Below, piece after piece: positions 56,298 through 64,000 of a DNA stretch of 64,000 nt (position 1 is its first letter; each line of letters opens with the position of its first letter). The translations under genes were made by a program, and so were the position numbers. Source of the stretch: Candidatus Taylorbacteria bacterium RIFCSPHIGHO2_02_FULL_46_13 (GTDB lineage Bacteria; Patescibacteriota; Minisyncoccia; Phycocordibacterales; DSPV01); contig MHRQ01000020.1 of assembly GCA_001821015.1 (NCBI GenBank), positions 77,535 to 141,534 on the forward strand. The letters are read 5' to 3'. The notes beneath the pieces are model-generated. The model was given only the letters and a program-made list of their open reading frames with translations. It was not told the origin of the DNA and ran no database searches.

Positions 56298-56530
56298 GTT
56301 TTTTACCTTGATTTTAGACCATAGTTTTCCACTTTTTAGCTTTCATTTTAGCCCTATTTCTGTTAGAATGAATCGGTGTCTGAAAGACAGTTTTTACCCC
56401 GCAAGAGCGGGGACGGATTGTTTAAAAGGGCGCATCAAATGGTTTATCCTAACAAATTTTTTGGCCTACGCTGAGGGGTTTTTAAAGCGCACATAAACCA
56501 ATAATTCGTATAGATTTAACTTAATTTAGT
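56298..56530. other. Region upstream of gyrB
   Basis: Mostly AT-rich. It contains a hairpin ccccgc-aaga-gcgggg (56397-56412) and a second T-rich stretch near 56480. There is no long reading frame of note and no clear -35/-10 pair for gyrB; aatttagt directly before the ATG is a weak candidate. Confidence 0.35.
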
Positions 56531-58678
56531 ATGGATAAAAATTTGAAAGGGCGGGGAAAAGAAGTCCCCAATAGAACTAACGGTCGCGAAGCGCGACCTA
56601 CTTCTAACGGGGCAAGTAAAAAGAATGGCTCCGGGCATCACTATGATGCCTCGTCTATTACCGTTTTAGAGGGGCTGGAACCGGTTCGAAAGCGCCCCGG
56701 TATGTACATCGGGACCACTGGTCCTGATGGTCTTCATGACCTTATTCGTGAAATTTTTGATAACTCACGCGACGAGGCAATGGGTGGTTTTGCGGATGAT
56801 ATAGAAATCGTTCTTTTGCCTGGCAACCGCATTCGGGTCACGGACAATGGTCGTGGTATTCCGGTTGATATTCATAAACAAAGTAAAGTTTCTGCACTGG
56901 AAACTATCATGACAACATTGCATGCCGGAGGGAAATTCGGCGGAGACGGTTATACAGTTTCTGGAGGTCTGCATGGAGTCGGTGCTTCAGTGGTCAACGC
57001 GCTTTCAATTTTCTGTGAAGTAGTCGTACATCGTGACGGTGGGATTTATTACCAAGAATATAAGCAGGGAAAAGCAAAAGCTAAGGTGAAGAAAATTGGT
57101 AGCTCTGATTTGCATGGGACAGTTGTTACCTTCCAGCCTGACCCAGCGATTTTTCCAGAGATTAAATTTGATTTCAACCGCGTGGTGAATCATATGCGTC
57201 AACAGGCGTACCTTGTGAGGAATATGGGTATCACCGTCATAGACGCGAGAGAGTTTAAAGGAGAACTTGATTTTGCTGATGTATTTTATATGCGCGAGAT
57301 GGGATTGGACCTCCCATCCCAGACGTTTCATTTTGAGGGCGGGCTAAGCTCACTGGTCGCGTATTACAATAAAAACCTTAAACCAATCCACAAAAATATT
57401 TTCTATGTTGAAAAGAAGGTAGAAGGAGTTGAGTCGGTTGAAGTGGCTTTACAGTATGCGGATGATATTTCCTCGCGTATCTTGGCGTTTGGGAACAATA
57501 TCTATAATGCGGAAGGTGGAACACATGTGACGGGTTTTAAGACAGCACTCACGCGTACCTTAAATACGTACGTAAAAAATGGTAGCCAAGGGAGGGGGGG
57601 GAGCGACGACAATTTTACGGGCGATGACGTGTTGGAAGGTTTAACTGTCGTTGTGTCGGTCAAATTGCGAGAGATCCAGTTTGAAGGCCAGACCAAAGGG
57701 AAATTAGGCAGTGTGGAAGCACAAGCGGCAGTCAACTCTGTCTTCGGTGAGGCTTTTGCAGCCTTTTTAGAGGAAAAGCCCGATGATGCGCGAGCCATTA
57801 TCGGCAAGGTAGTGCTTGCTATGAAGGCGCGTAAGGCGGCAAAGGCTGCTAAAGATTCAGTTTTGCGCAAAGGCGCGCTTGAAGGAATGACACTGCCCGG
57901 GAAACTTGCCGATTGTCAGTCGCATGATCCAGCCGAATCTGAAATATTTATTGTAGAGGGAGACAGTGCTGGCGGTACAGCAAAAATGGGACGTGATAGG
58001 CGCACGCAAGCGATTTTGCCACTGCGCGGTAAGATTTTAAACATTGAACGAGCACGCTTGGATAAAATGCTTGCGTCGGAACAGATTAAAAACCTTGTGG
58101 TTGCCATGGGCACGGCGATTGGAGATACGTTTGATATCGCGAAGTTGCGTTACCACAAGATTGTTATTGCAACAGATGCCGACGTGGACGGCGCGCACAT
58201 TCGTACGCTTATTTTGACACTTTTATATCGCTATTTTCGCCCCATTATTGATGGAGGATTTGTTTATATTGCGCAACCGCCATTGTACAAAATACGAAAA
58301 GGAAAAGAAATCGCGTATGCATATACCGAGTTAGAGCGAGAGAAAATGCTCGGTAAGGATGTCAAAGATATAGATATGTTGGACACTGATGAAGCTCCCG
58401 AAGAAGAGAGTGCGAAGGAAGAGGGAACAGAGGATAAAAAATCTAAAGTAAAAATATCAACCAAGACCCACATCCAACGTTACAAAGGTTTAGGTGAAAT
58501 GAACTCAGATGAGCTCTGGGAGACGACAATGGACCCATCTCGGAGAATTTTGAAGCAAGTAAGAATTGACGATGCGCGCGAAGCCGACAAAGTGTTTGAC
58601 ATGCTCATGGGCACCGATGTACCGGCTCGCAAAGCGTTTATTCAATCAAACGCCAAGCTAGCCACTTTGGATATTTAA
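56531..58678 (+). CDS. gyrB: DNA gyrase subunit B
   Basis: A 715-residue ATPase subunit of gyrase. After a 38-residue basic, low-complexity extension come the GHKL ATPase blocks LEGLEPVRKRPGMYIGTT, EIFDNSRDEAMGG, VTDNGRGIPVD, LHAGGKFGG and GGLHGVGASVVNAL. The transducer follows, then the TOPRIM domain with IVEGDSAGGTAKMGRDRRTQ, PLRGKILN and TDADVDGAHIRTLILTL, and the closing QRYKGLGEMN. An acidic insert (DEAPEEESAKEEGTED) precedes the last block. It supplies negative supercoils with GyrA. A 32-bp palindrome follows the stop. Confidence 0.96.
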   Translation: MDKNLKGRGKEVPNRTNGREARPTSNGASKKNGSGHHYDASSITVLEGLEPVRKRPGMYIGTTGPDGLHDLIREIFDNSRDEAMGGFADDIEIVLLPGNRIRVTDNGRGIPVDIHKQSKVSALETIMTTLHAGGKFGGDGYTVSGGLHGVGASVVNALSIFCEVVVHRDGGIYYQEYKQGKAKAKVKKIGSSDLHGTVVTFQPDPAIFPEIKFDFNRVVNHMRQQAYLVRNMGITVIDAREFKGELDFADVFYMREMGLDLPSQTFHFEGGLSSLVAYYNKNLKPIHKNIFYVEKKVEGVESVEVALQYADDISSRILAFGNNIYNAEGGTHVTGFKTALTRTLNTYVKNGSQGRGGSDDNFTGDDVLEGLTVVVSVKLREIQFEGQTKGKLGSVEAQAAVNSVFGEAFAAFLEEKPDDARAIIGKVVLAMKARKAAKAAKDSVLRKGALEGMTLPGKLADCQSHDPAESEIFIVEGDSAGGTAKMGRDRRTQAILPLRGKILNIERARLDKMLASEQIKNLVVAMGTAIGDTFDIAKLRYHKIVIATDADVDGAHIRTLILTLLYRYFRPIIDGGFVYIAQPPLYKIRKGKEIAYAYTELEREKMLGKDVKDIDMLDTDEAPEEESAKEEGTEDKKSKVKISTKTHIQRYKGLGEMNSDELWETTMDPSRRILKQVRIDDAREADKVFDMLMGTDVPARKAFIQSNAKLATLDI

Positions 58679-58711
58679 GACTAGTTAAAAAAATTCCGTA
58701 CAGTACATCTC

Positions 58712-58743
58712 CACAATAAGAATGCTATAGCATTCTTATTGTG
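58712..58743. terminator. 32-bp perfect palindrome between convergent genes
   Basis: cacaataagaatgcta and its mirror. It can form a stem in transcripts from both sides (gyrB and the CARDB-protein gene). There is no long T-tract, so its role as a terminator is inferred from position. Confidence 0.6.
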
Positions 58744-58763
58744 TAGGTGTGGTGTGAATTGAA

Positions 58764-59837
58764 TTACCGAGTTGAGACGCGAATGGTAGTTGTCGCGATA
58801 TTGTTTGACTCGCTGGCCTCGGGGATTGAACTTGTCGGATCTACGTTGATGACAAATCTTCCGTCGGTGTCAAGCTCAACGTTGTCAAAACCGATGGTAT
58901 ATTCAATCTTATCTCCGGGGGCAAGCGGTTGCTGTCCGTCCGATTCAAAGATGTAATTGGGGAACGTGGGGAGTACTGCGTTAAACTGCCAGTGTCCGGA
59001 GTTTGCGGTGCCAAGATTCTCCACTTCAAAACGTACGGCAATGCGATCTGACGCACGCAGTGTAGTGGTTGCCGTGAACGCGTTGGTTACTTTATCAATC
59101 GTGCCTACCTCTAAAATCCGTGGTGCCAAATCAGTTTTTCCATAGGGTTGTGCTGGTTTTGTCGTAGTTCCGACAACGTAGGTTTTTTCAGTGCGAGTGC
59201 CGGCAGTCGGTGCTTTTTTAACCGGTGCGGTAACGATGGGGGGTGTTGGAGTGGCGGCTGCGGGCTCCACAGGTTTTAGCGTTGGTGAGATCTCTGACGG
59301 CGGTTCTTTTGTGTCACCAATTATAGATATGGTTACTGATGAAGACAGAGGATTGGCGCTGTCGTCAGAGCGTGTGTAGAAAAGCGCGACTGGAATTGCC
59401 GTAGCCTGATCATTTTCAGAGACTGCGATAATCGTTACAAGATCATCCTTGCTGTATAACGTAGATTTCATATCACACAAAAGCGTTTTATCTCCGGTCT
59501 CAGTTTTTACTCCCAGGTAGAGTTTATCTACGCACGGGTACCAGAGGGAATAGACTCCGTCGCCTTTTTTGTTCTTATGTACCCATGACATAACCGTTTC
59601 ATCTCCCGAATGGAGGGTCGTTTGGTCGCTATACAGTGTGAGCTTTTCACCTGGTATGAAGGTTTGACTCATGGTCACCAATGCTTGGGCTAGACGACTC
59701 ACGGTGTCGGGTAGGTAGGGTCCGATCTGAATCGCGGTCCAGACTCCGGTGACTACCAAAAGCGTAATAACGCCAAGCCCAATAGTTTGAGCCCAGCTGA
59801 ATTCTTTACCTCTTTCTTTAATTTGCGCGTGTTCCAT
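58764..59837 (-). CDS. Membrane-anchored CARDB-domain protein
   Basis: A 357-residue protein with one N-terminal span (about 18-40, IGLGVITLLVVTGVWTAIQI) and the rest outside the cell. Residues 55-160 form an Ig-like or beta domain with two cysteines. A Pro/Thr-rich linker (about 170-230) follows, then a CARDB-type adhesion domain: VRFEVENLGTANSG, QPLAPGDKIEYTIGFD and IPEASESNN, the last typical of CARDB ends. Probably a cell-surface structural protein. It starts with ATG 59837 and has a full promoter TTGACA-N17-TATATA, divergent from the sortase gene, so the two may be regulated together. Confidence 0.8.
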   Translation of the reverse strand: MEHAQIKERGKEFSWAQTIGLGVITLLVVTGVWTAIQIGPYLPDTVSRLAQALVTMSQTFIPGEKLTLYSDQTTLHSGDETVMSWVHKNKKGDGVYSLWYPCVDKLYLGVKTETGDKTLLCDMKSTLYSKDDLVTIIAVSENDQATAIPVALFYTRSDDSANPLSSSVTISIIGDTKEPPSEISPTLKPVEPAAATPTPPIVTAPVKKAPTAGTRTEKTYVVGTTTKPAQPYGKTDLAPRILEVGTIDKVTNAFTATTTLRASDRIAVRFEVENLGTANSGHWQFNAVLPTFPNYIFESDGQQPLAPGDKIEYTIGFDNVELDTDGRFVINVDPTSSIPEASESNNIATTTIRVSTR

Positions 59838-59846
59838 ACGGAGCAT

Positions 59847-59875
59847 TATATATACTATAATAGATTTTTTGTCAA
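59847..59875 (-). promoter_or_regulatory. Promoter TTGACA-N17-TATATA (minus strand)
   Basis: -35 at 59870-59875, -10 at 59847-59852 (or TATAAT at 59845-59850 with a 19-base spacer), 9 bases before the ATG at 59837. Confidence 0.7.
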
Positions 59876-59885
59876 GTAATGATGC

Positions 59886-59914
59886 TTGACAATTCTAAAT
59901 ATATAGAGTACAGT
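59886..59914 (+). promoter_or_regulatory. Promoter TTGACA-N17-TACAGT
   Basis: -35 at 59886-59891, -10 at 59909-59914. It drives the sortase gene and is back to back with the CARDB promoter, 10 bases between the -35 boxes. Confidence 0.75.
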
Positions 59915-59931
59915 AGTCTTCGTATACCTCT

Positions 59932-60600
59932 ATGCAATTTTTGAAATTTGCAGGATTGTGGGCGGCGGTATTTGTTCCAAGCTACCTTATCATGTCTCTT
60001 TTGGGAATAATACCGGCCGAGTTAACTGACTTCAATCGTCGGCTGTTAGTCGTGGTATCTAGAGTGCCATTACAAAACTCTGTTGTTGCCACTACCACGG
60101 TAGCGATATCCAATGGGACGTCGGATGTAGTTCCAGATTCTTTGAGCGTTCGTGAGCGCATATTGCCCGACAGAATTGTAATTGAAAAGATCGGTGTTGA
60201 CACACCAGTGGTGAATCCCGAGAGTCGCGATATCGTGGTGCTTGATAAGGCATTGCTTTCAGGGGTCGTCAGGTATCCGACATCCGGAGGATTAGAAGAT
60301 AACAGCACCATGTTTCTCTTTGGACATAGCACGAGTTTCCGCACGGTACACAATGAAGCGTATAAAGCTTTCAATCGTCTTGGCGAATTGCAAATCGGAG
60401 ACACCATTCGTGTCTCGTCGGGGAGCACTGATTATGTGTACAAAGTCTTTTCCGTTTCGGAAGTGGATAAGGACAAGGCATTGGTAGAGCTACAGACCGG
60501 AGAAAAGTTGCTGACACTCTCTACCTGTGACACATTCGGTGCGCGTAGTGATCGATTTGTGGTACAGGCACGTTTTATACAGGCCTTGCCTTCTCAGTAA
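59932..60600 (+). CDS. Sortase
   Basis: A 222-residue membrane-anchored transpeptidase. One N-terminal span (about 5-28), a linker, then the sortase barrel: DRIVIEKIGVDTPVV, NSTMFLFGHSTSFRTVHNEA (catalytic His) and KLLTLSTCDTFGARSDRFVV, which holds the TLxTC Cys and the catalytic Arg. The class is uncertain (E/F-like). It lies 30 bases before a large PKD-type surface protein with an IPYTG sorting-like signal, so that protein is the likely substrate. Confidence 0.9.
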   Translation: MQFLKFAGLWAAVFVPSYLIMSLLGIIPAELTDFNRRLLVVVSRVPLQNSVVATTTVAISNGTSDVVPDSLSVRERILPDRIVIEKIGVDTPVVNPESRDIVVLDKALLSGVVRYPTSGGLEDNSTMFLFGHSTSFRTVHNEAYKAFNRLGELQIGDTIRVSSGSTDYVYKVFSVSEVDKDKALVELQTGEKLLTLSTCDTFGARSDRFVVQARFIQALPSQ

Positions 60601-60630
60601 TATATGAGTAAGGTATAAAATCATAAAGAT

Positions 60631-63435
60631 ATGAAATTCAATTTGAGAAAACCTAATAGAATCGCCACCCTTACCACAGGCACATACGTTGTGCTTGCGT
60701 CCTTTGTCGCAACTTTTATAGTTCCTATGTCAGCATTAGCCTGGAATTTACAAGGCTCATGCGCGGGGGTTCCTCCTACCGTAAACGTGGGTGAGACTGT
60801 TACCTGGACAGCTACGCGTTCTTCAACCGGTACGGCCTCGGATAGCCACTATGAGTACTTTTGGTCAGGGACAAACAGTCTTTCCGGAACATCCCAATCG
60901 GTTTCAAAAACCTACACAACCGCGGGGACCAAAAATGCAACGGTGGTCATCAAACTGGTTATTAACGCGGGCGGTTCAGAGAGTATCACCCGCTCATGTT
61001 CAATCACCGTGACGAATCCGCCGCCTCCTCCCACTCTCGTGGGATCTTGTGCCGTGGCTCCTTCTTCTGCAGCTATTGGGGACAATGTCTCTTGGAGTTC
61101 TGCTGTCTCTGGTGGCACCGGCACGTATTCATATTCATGGACAGGAGATGACGGCCTTTCGGGCACTTCAGCTAACGTTACAAAAACGTACAACACCTCT
61201 GGTACCAAAAATGGCACGGTAACCATTACGTCTGGCGCACAGACGGTATCAGACTCATGCCATGTTACGATCGCGTCAAATCCTCCGCCCCTTGTCACGT
61301 TCTGTGTAGCTAGCCCATCTTCCGTGAATACGGGTGTCCCAGTTTCTTGGGTTTCCAGTGTATCGGGTGGTACGGGTACTTATACCTACTCGTGGACTGG
61401 TGATGAAGGCTTGTCTGGCACATACGCTAATCTTTCTAAGACCTATAGTTCTACGGGTACCAAGCAGGGAAACGTGACTGTTACTTCAGGTTCGCAAACG
61501 GGCACAGCTTCTTGTGTTGTGACCGTTACAAATCCTCCCCCTCCGACGACACTTGATGGCCTGTGTTTTGCAACGCCATCATCTGTTCACACGGGAGATA
61601 CGGTACATTGGGGTGCAACCGCAACGGGCGGGACTGGTTCTTATACCTATAGCTGGTCTGGTGATGAAGGCTTGTCTGGCACATCTAATCTCTCTAAGAC
61701 CTATAATTCTACAGGGATAAAAAATGCGAGCGTTGTCATTACGTCCGGCAGCAATCAACGCATCACGCGTTCATGCCAAGTAGAGGTGACCGCGACGCCA
61801 CCTCAGCCACCTTTATTGACTGGCTCGTGTTTGGCGTCGCCTTCCAGCGCTCATACGTCAGATACGATAACGTGGACCGCGACTCCTTCCGGCGGGACGG
61901 GCAGCTACACCTATTCGTGGAGCGGTACCGACAGCCTTTCCGGGACAAGTGTTTCAGTAAACAAATCTTACAATACAACGGGAACGAAACAGGGAACGGT
62001 CGTCATAGCGTCGGGGTCACAGACCGTGTCCGCAAATTGCGAGACCTCTATTACGAGCATGCCGATAACCTCTGCTTTTTCAGCGATATGTTCTGTCAGT
62101 CCTTCTGTTATTCATTCTGGTGAATCTGCCACGTGGACCGCAACTGCTACCGGTGGCACGGGAACGTATACCTATGCATGGACGGGGAGTGAAGGCTTGT
62201 CAGGGAATACGGATTCTGTCACAAAAACCTATGGGTCAACGGGCAGCAAAAACGCATCAGTAACCGTGATGTCGGGTTCAGATACCACCACGGCATCTTG
62301 TTCCCTTAATGTTCTCCCACCGCCGGGATGCACACAGAATTGTGGAGGCGGAGGTGGCGGCGGAGGTGGAGGTTTTAATCCTCCGACCGTCGTTCTGCTT
62401 AAAAAACCCCCCGTGGGACAAGTGCTTTCGGCCGTGTTCCTCTCGCAGATTCCCTACACTGGTTTTGGCGATGGATATAAGGTCGCGCTCTTTTTACTCA
62501 TACTTGGCTTGTGGAGCGTGGCTGCAGTATATTTTTTCCGTGCCAAACTCTGGCGTCGGAAACGCGATACTTTCGCGTTTAACCACACACAGACAGGGTA
62601 CGGGGATGGGCCGAGGTTGGGTATCAATGAGGGGGTTGTGGAGGCGCAGAGCGAAGAATCTCCATTGATTGAAGAGCCGTCGTATGTAGATATTAATCAA
62701 ATTATAAATTCACCCATGTACACAGAGACCATTGTCCCGAAGGAAGTTCACGGAGGGGGGCAGGCCAGAGCAGGTATCGTTGATATCATTGCGGCTGAAG
62801 CCCAGCGTAATCACGCCATCATATCAGAGGAGGGTATGAAAATAATTGCCGATAAAGGGAAAAATGACGCTGCGCAGGCCTTAGTATTGGTAAGCGCGGT
62901 AATCAAGAGTGCTGAAGAGAGATATGACCGCGAAGACGGGTGGCTTCTGCTGAATAAAGAAAAAGTGAGTGCTTCTCTGACCGATAAAGCTACGGTGAGC
63001 GATGTTTCTGCACGTTCTACTCCGGCCCCGATTCCCGATGTGTCTTCCGCTCGGGTCTCGTCACCATCACCGAACGCGTTTACCGCAGGGGGGAAGCCGT
63101 CAGTGGACAGTGCCCTCTTTGTCAGCTGGCTGGCAACTGGAGATAAACAGCAAGTCGCTCGGTACCTAAAGACCTTGCGTGACCAGTTGGGGAGCGCGGA
63201 AGCATTCCTGAAAAAAGTGGTGCTTGACCTTGACATCGTATACCGTTCCCGTTTTGACGAGATTGAGGAGACTATTGATGAGCGTTTGTCTAACACCGTT
63301 TCCGGGCTCTCAAATATAGCGCTTGAAGATCTCATTTCTGTTTTACTTTCTACGGTTGATCAGAGTTACCACTCAAGTTCACTGGGAATAAAACTCGCGC
63401 TTATGCGAGCTACTGAAGTAGGGAAGCGCCGGTAA
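60631..63435 (+). CDS. PKD-repeat surface protein with internal IPYTG sorting-like signal
   Basis: 934 residues. A signal peptide or anchor at 10-36 is followed by six PKD/SprB-like repeats of about 80-90 residues, each with a GSC/SC pair and SGGTGSYTYSWSGDEGLSGT-type cores. Next come a run of glycines (about 572-582) and, near residue 610, SQIPYTGFGDG, a hydrophobic stretch (KVALFLLILGLWSVAAVYFF) and RRKRD. This is the order of an LPxTG cell-wall sorting signal, but here some 290 more residues follow, with a Pro/Ser linker and a helical end (LVSWLATGDKQQVARYLKTL), presumably cytoplasmic. It is read from a TATAAA box 11 bases before ATG 60631. Probable sortase substrate and adhesin. Confidence 0.85.
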   Translation: MKFNLRKPNRIATLTTGTYVVLASFVATFIVPMSALAWNLQGSCAGVPPTVNVGETVTWTATRSSTGTASDSHYEYFWSGTNSLSGTSQSVSKTYTTAGTKNATVVIKLVINAGGSESITRSCSITVTNPPPPPTLVGSCAVAPSSAAIGDNVSWSSAVSGGTGTYSYSWTGDDGLSGTSANVTKTYNTSGTKNGTVTITSGAQTVSDSCHVTIASNPPPLVTFCVASPSSVNTGVPVSWVSSVSGGTGTYTYSWTGDEGLSGTYANLSKTYSSTGTKQGNVTVTSGSQTGTASCVVTVTNPPPPTTLDGLCFATPSSVHTGDTVHWGATATGGTGSYTYSWSGDEGLSGTSNLSKTYNSTGIKNASVVITSGSNQRITRSCQVEVTATPPQPPLLTGSCLASPSSAHTSDTITWTATPSGGTGSYTYSWSGTDSLSGTSVSVNKSYNTTGTKQGTVVIASGSQTVSANCETSITSMPITSAFSAICSVSPSVIHSGESATWTATATGGTGTYTYAWTGSEGLSGNTDSVTKTYGSTGSKNASVTVMSGSDTTTASCSLNVLPPPGCTQNCGGGGGGGGGGFNPPTVVLLKKPPVGQVLSAVFLSQIPYTGFGDGYKVALFLLILGLWSVAAVYFFRAKLWRRKRDTFAFNHTQTGYGDGPRLGINEGVVEAQSEESPLIEEPSYVDINQIINSPMYTETIVPKEVHGGGQARAGIVDIIAAEAQRNHAIISEEGMKIIADKGKNDAAQALVLVSAVIKSAEERYDREDGWLLLNKEKVSASLTDKATVSDVSARSTPAPIPDVSSARVSSPSPNAFTAGGKPSVDSALFVSWLATGDKQQVARYLKTLRDQLGSAEAFLKKVVLDLDIVYRSRFDEIEETIDERLSNTVSGLSNIALEDLISVLLSTVDQSYHSSSLGIKLALMRATEVGKRR

Positions 63436-63461
63436 ATAAATTACCCCAATCAAACCGCAGA

Positions 63462-63489
63462 ATACCCCGTCGGCTTGCCGCCGGGGTAT
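63462..63489. repeat. Palindrome overlapping the start of the VOC gene
   Basis: ataccccg ... cggggtat with an inner cggc / gccg and a 2-base loop (one mismatch). The only usable in-frame start codon, TTG 63475, lies at the loop. Confidence 0.65.
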
Positions 63490-63879
63490 GAACAGAGTTG
63501 GCATTTTGAGATTCAAGCAGCAAATCCAAAACGTGCGTCCACATTCTATAAGAACGTATTTGGTTGGAAGATTGACCAGTGGGGGAAACAACGCTATTGG
63601 ATGGTTATGACCGCAAGAAAGGGTAGTAAAGAAGCAGGAATCAACGGGGGACTTTTGGTTAGAAAAGGAGCTGGACCCAAAAAAGGCCAAGCGGTCAACG
63701 CCTTTGTTTGCACGGTGCAGGTTTCCGATATAGATGCGACGATTAAGAAGGTAAAGGCTGCCGGTGGAACGGTTGCTGTGCAAAAATTCGCATTTCCAGG
63801 AATGGAGTGGCAGGCATACTACAAAGATACCGAAGGTAATATCTTTGGCATACACCAAACTGATAAAAAGGCGAAGTAA
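63475..63879 (+). CDS. VOC/glyoxalase-like protein
   Basis: A protein of about 134 residues with the vicinal-oxygen-chelate fold: HFEIQAANPKRASTFYKNVFGWKID at the start, GINGGLLVRKG in the middle, and the second beta-alpha-beta unit VCTVQVSDIDATIKKVKAAG with YYKDTEGNIFGIHQ. Metal-ligand positions (H near 10, E/D in DTEGNIFGI) are plausible. There is no ATG or GTG in frame between the preceding stop and the conserved domain; TTG 63475 is used, inside a palindrome. No neighbour suggests a substrate. Confidence 0.8.
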   Translation: MPPGYEQSWHFEIQAANPKRASTFYKNVFGWKIDQWGKQRYWMVMTARKGSKEAGINGGLLVRKGAGPKKGQAVNAFVCTVQVSDIDATIKKVKAAGGTVAVQKFAFPGMEWQAYYKDTEGNIFGIHQTDKKAK

Positions 63880-64000
63880 CAAGACAGATACTGCTCTAAA
63901 CCCATGGAACGCAGTATTCTGGGGCCTTTTGGGGTAGGTAGCGGGTAGTTGACAAAAATACCCTATATACTTTGAATTACGAAACTCCCTTTTTCTCTCA

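Noticed and set aside
63949..63971. Promoter at the right edge (TTGACA with TATACT)
   Set aside because: The spacer is only 11 bases to TATACT; no correctly spaced -10 is convincing and the downstream gene is outside the window.

Overview
The window looks like a chromosomal contig from an ultra-small bacterium of the Candidate Phyla Radiation (Patescibacteria), most likely a Parcubacteria-type lineage. This is inferred from gene content, not a database match. It has split transketolase halves, type IV prepilins with an SGAGFTLIEL-type leader, a giant surface protein with an S74 (endosialidase-chaperone) domain, small PaaX/Cas2-like membrane proteins, few biosynthetic genes and many genes with no Shine-Dalgarno sequence. 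The standard bacterial code fits all genes. No rRNA, CRISPR array, integrase or plasmid origin is visible.

Layout. 1-8 kb: end of a nucleotide-sugar epimerase, a cytidylyltransferase-like protein, a Nudix hydrolase, a B12-binding radical SAM enzyme, an O-antigen-ligase/TPR membrane protein and murB, separated by repeat-rich spacers. 8-11.4 kb: secA, then a fragment of a radical SAM/SPASM peptide maturase and a 56-residue Trp/Lys/Gly-ended peptide that looks like a RiPP precursor. 11.5-17.7 kb: HIT and Nudix proteins, pyrD between direct repeats, and a tightly packed run of Maf, deoxyribosyltransferase-like, HIT, nucleotidyltransferase and M29 aminopeptidase genes. 18-25 kb: an ABC exporter, small membrane genes, a MYG1-like protein, obg and gatB.

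25-37.8 kb is an accessory island. It starts with a surface protein of about 2,305 residues. Behind it lie two RelE-type toxin-antitoxin pairs, a broken GIY-YIG gene, an AbiEii-like nucleotidyltransferase pair, a zinc-finger/HTH protein fused to a PD-(D/E)XK nuclease, a four-helix-bundle protein and a REP-associated (Y1) transposase flanked by its likely REP palindromes. Pieces of the surface gene's 3' end are scattered through it.

37.8-45.6 kb is central carbon metabolism: GAPDH, RpiB, Rpe, both transketolase halves, a PfkB kinase, class II aldolase and a glycerate dehydrogenase. This would support lower glycolysis and the non-oxidative pentose phosphate shunt. 45.6-50.3 kb: two prepilins, a PaaX/Cas2-like regulator, bL25 and a lytic transglycosylase. 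50.7-58.7 kb: bL31, RF1, uS2, EF-Ts, tRNA-Thr, a single-chain PheRS and GyrB. 58.7-64 kb: a membrane-anchored CARDB protein, a sortase with a probable PKD-repeat substrate, and a VOC protein.

Three themes run through the window. First, many housekeeping genes have a -10 hexamer 6-13 bases before the start codon and no Shine-Dalgarno, suggesting leaderless mRNAs. A handful of small unknown genes instead have full promoters, strong Shine-Dalgarno sites and their own terminators. Second, perfect inverted repeats with one central base recur between genes and also inside genes (transketolase, prepilin leaders). Third, several proteins have unusual domain arrangements. The best candidate for an undescribed system is the RiPP-like locus behind secA.
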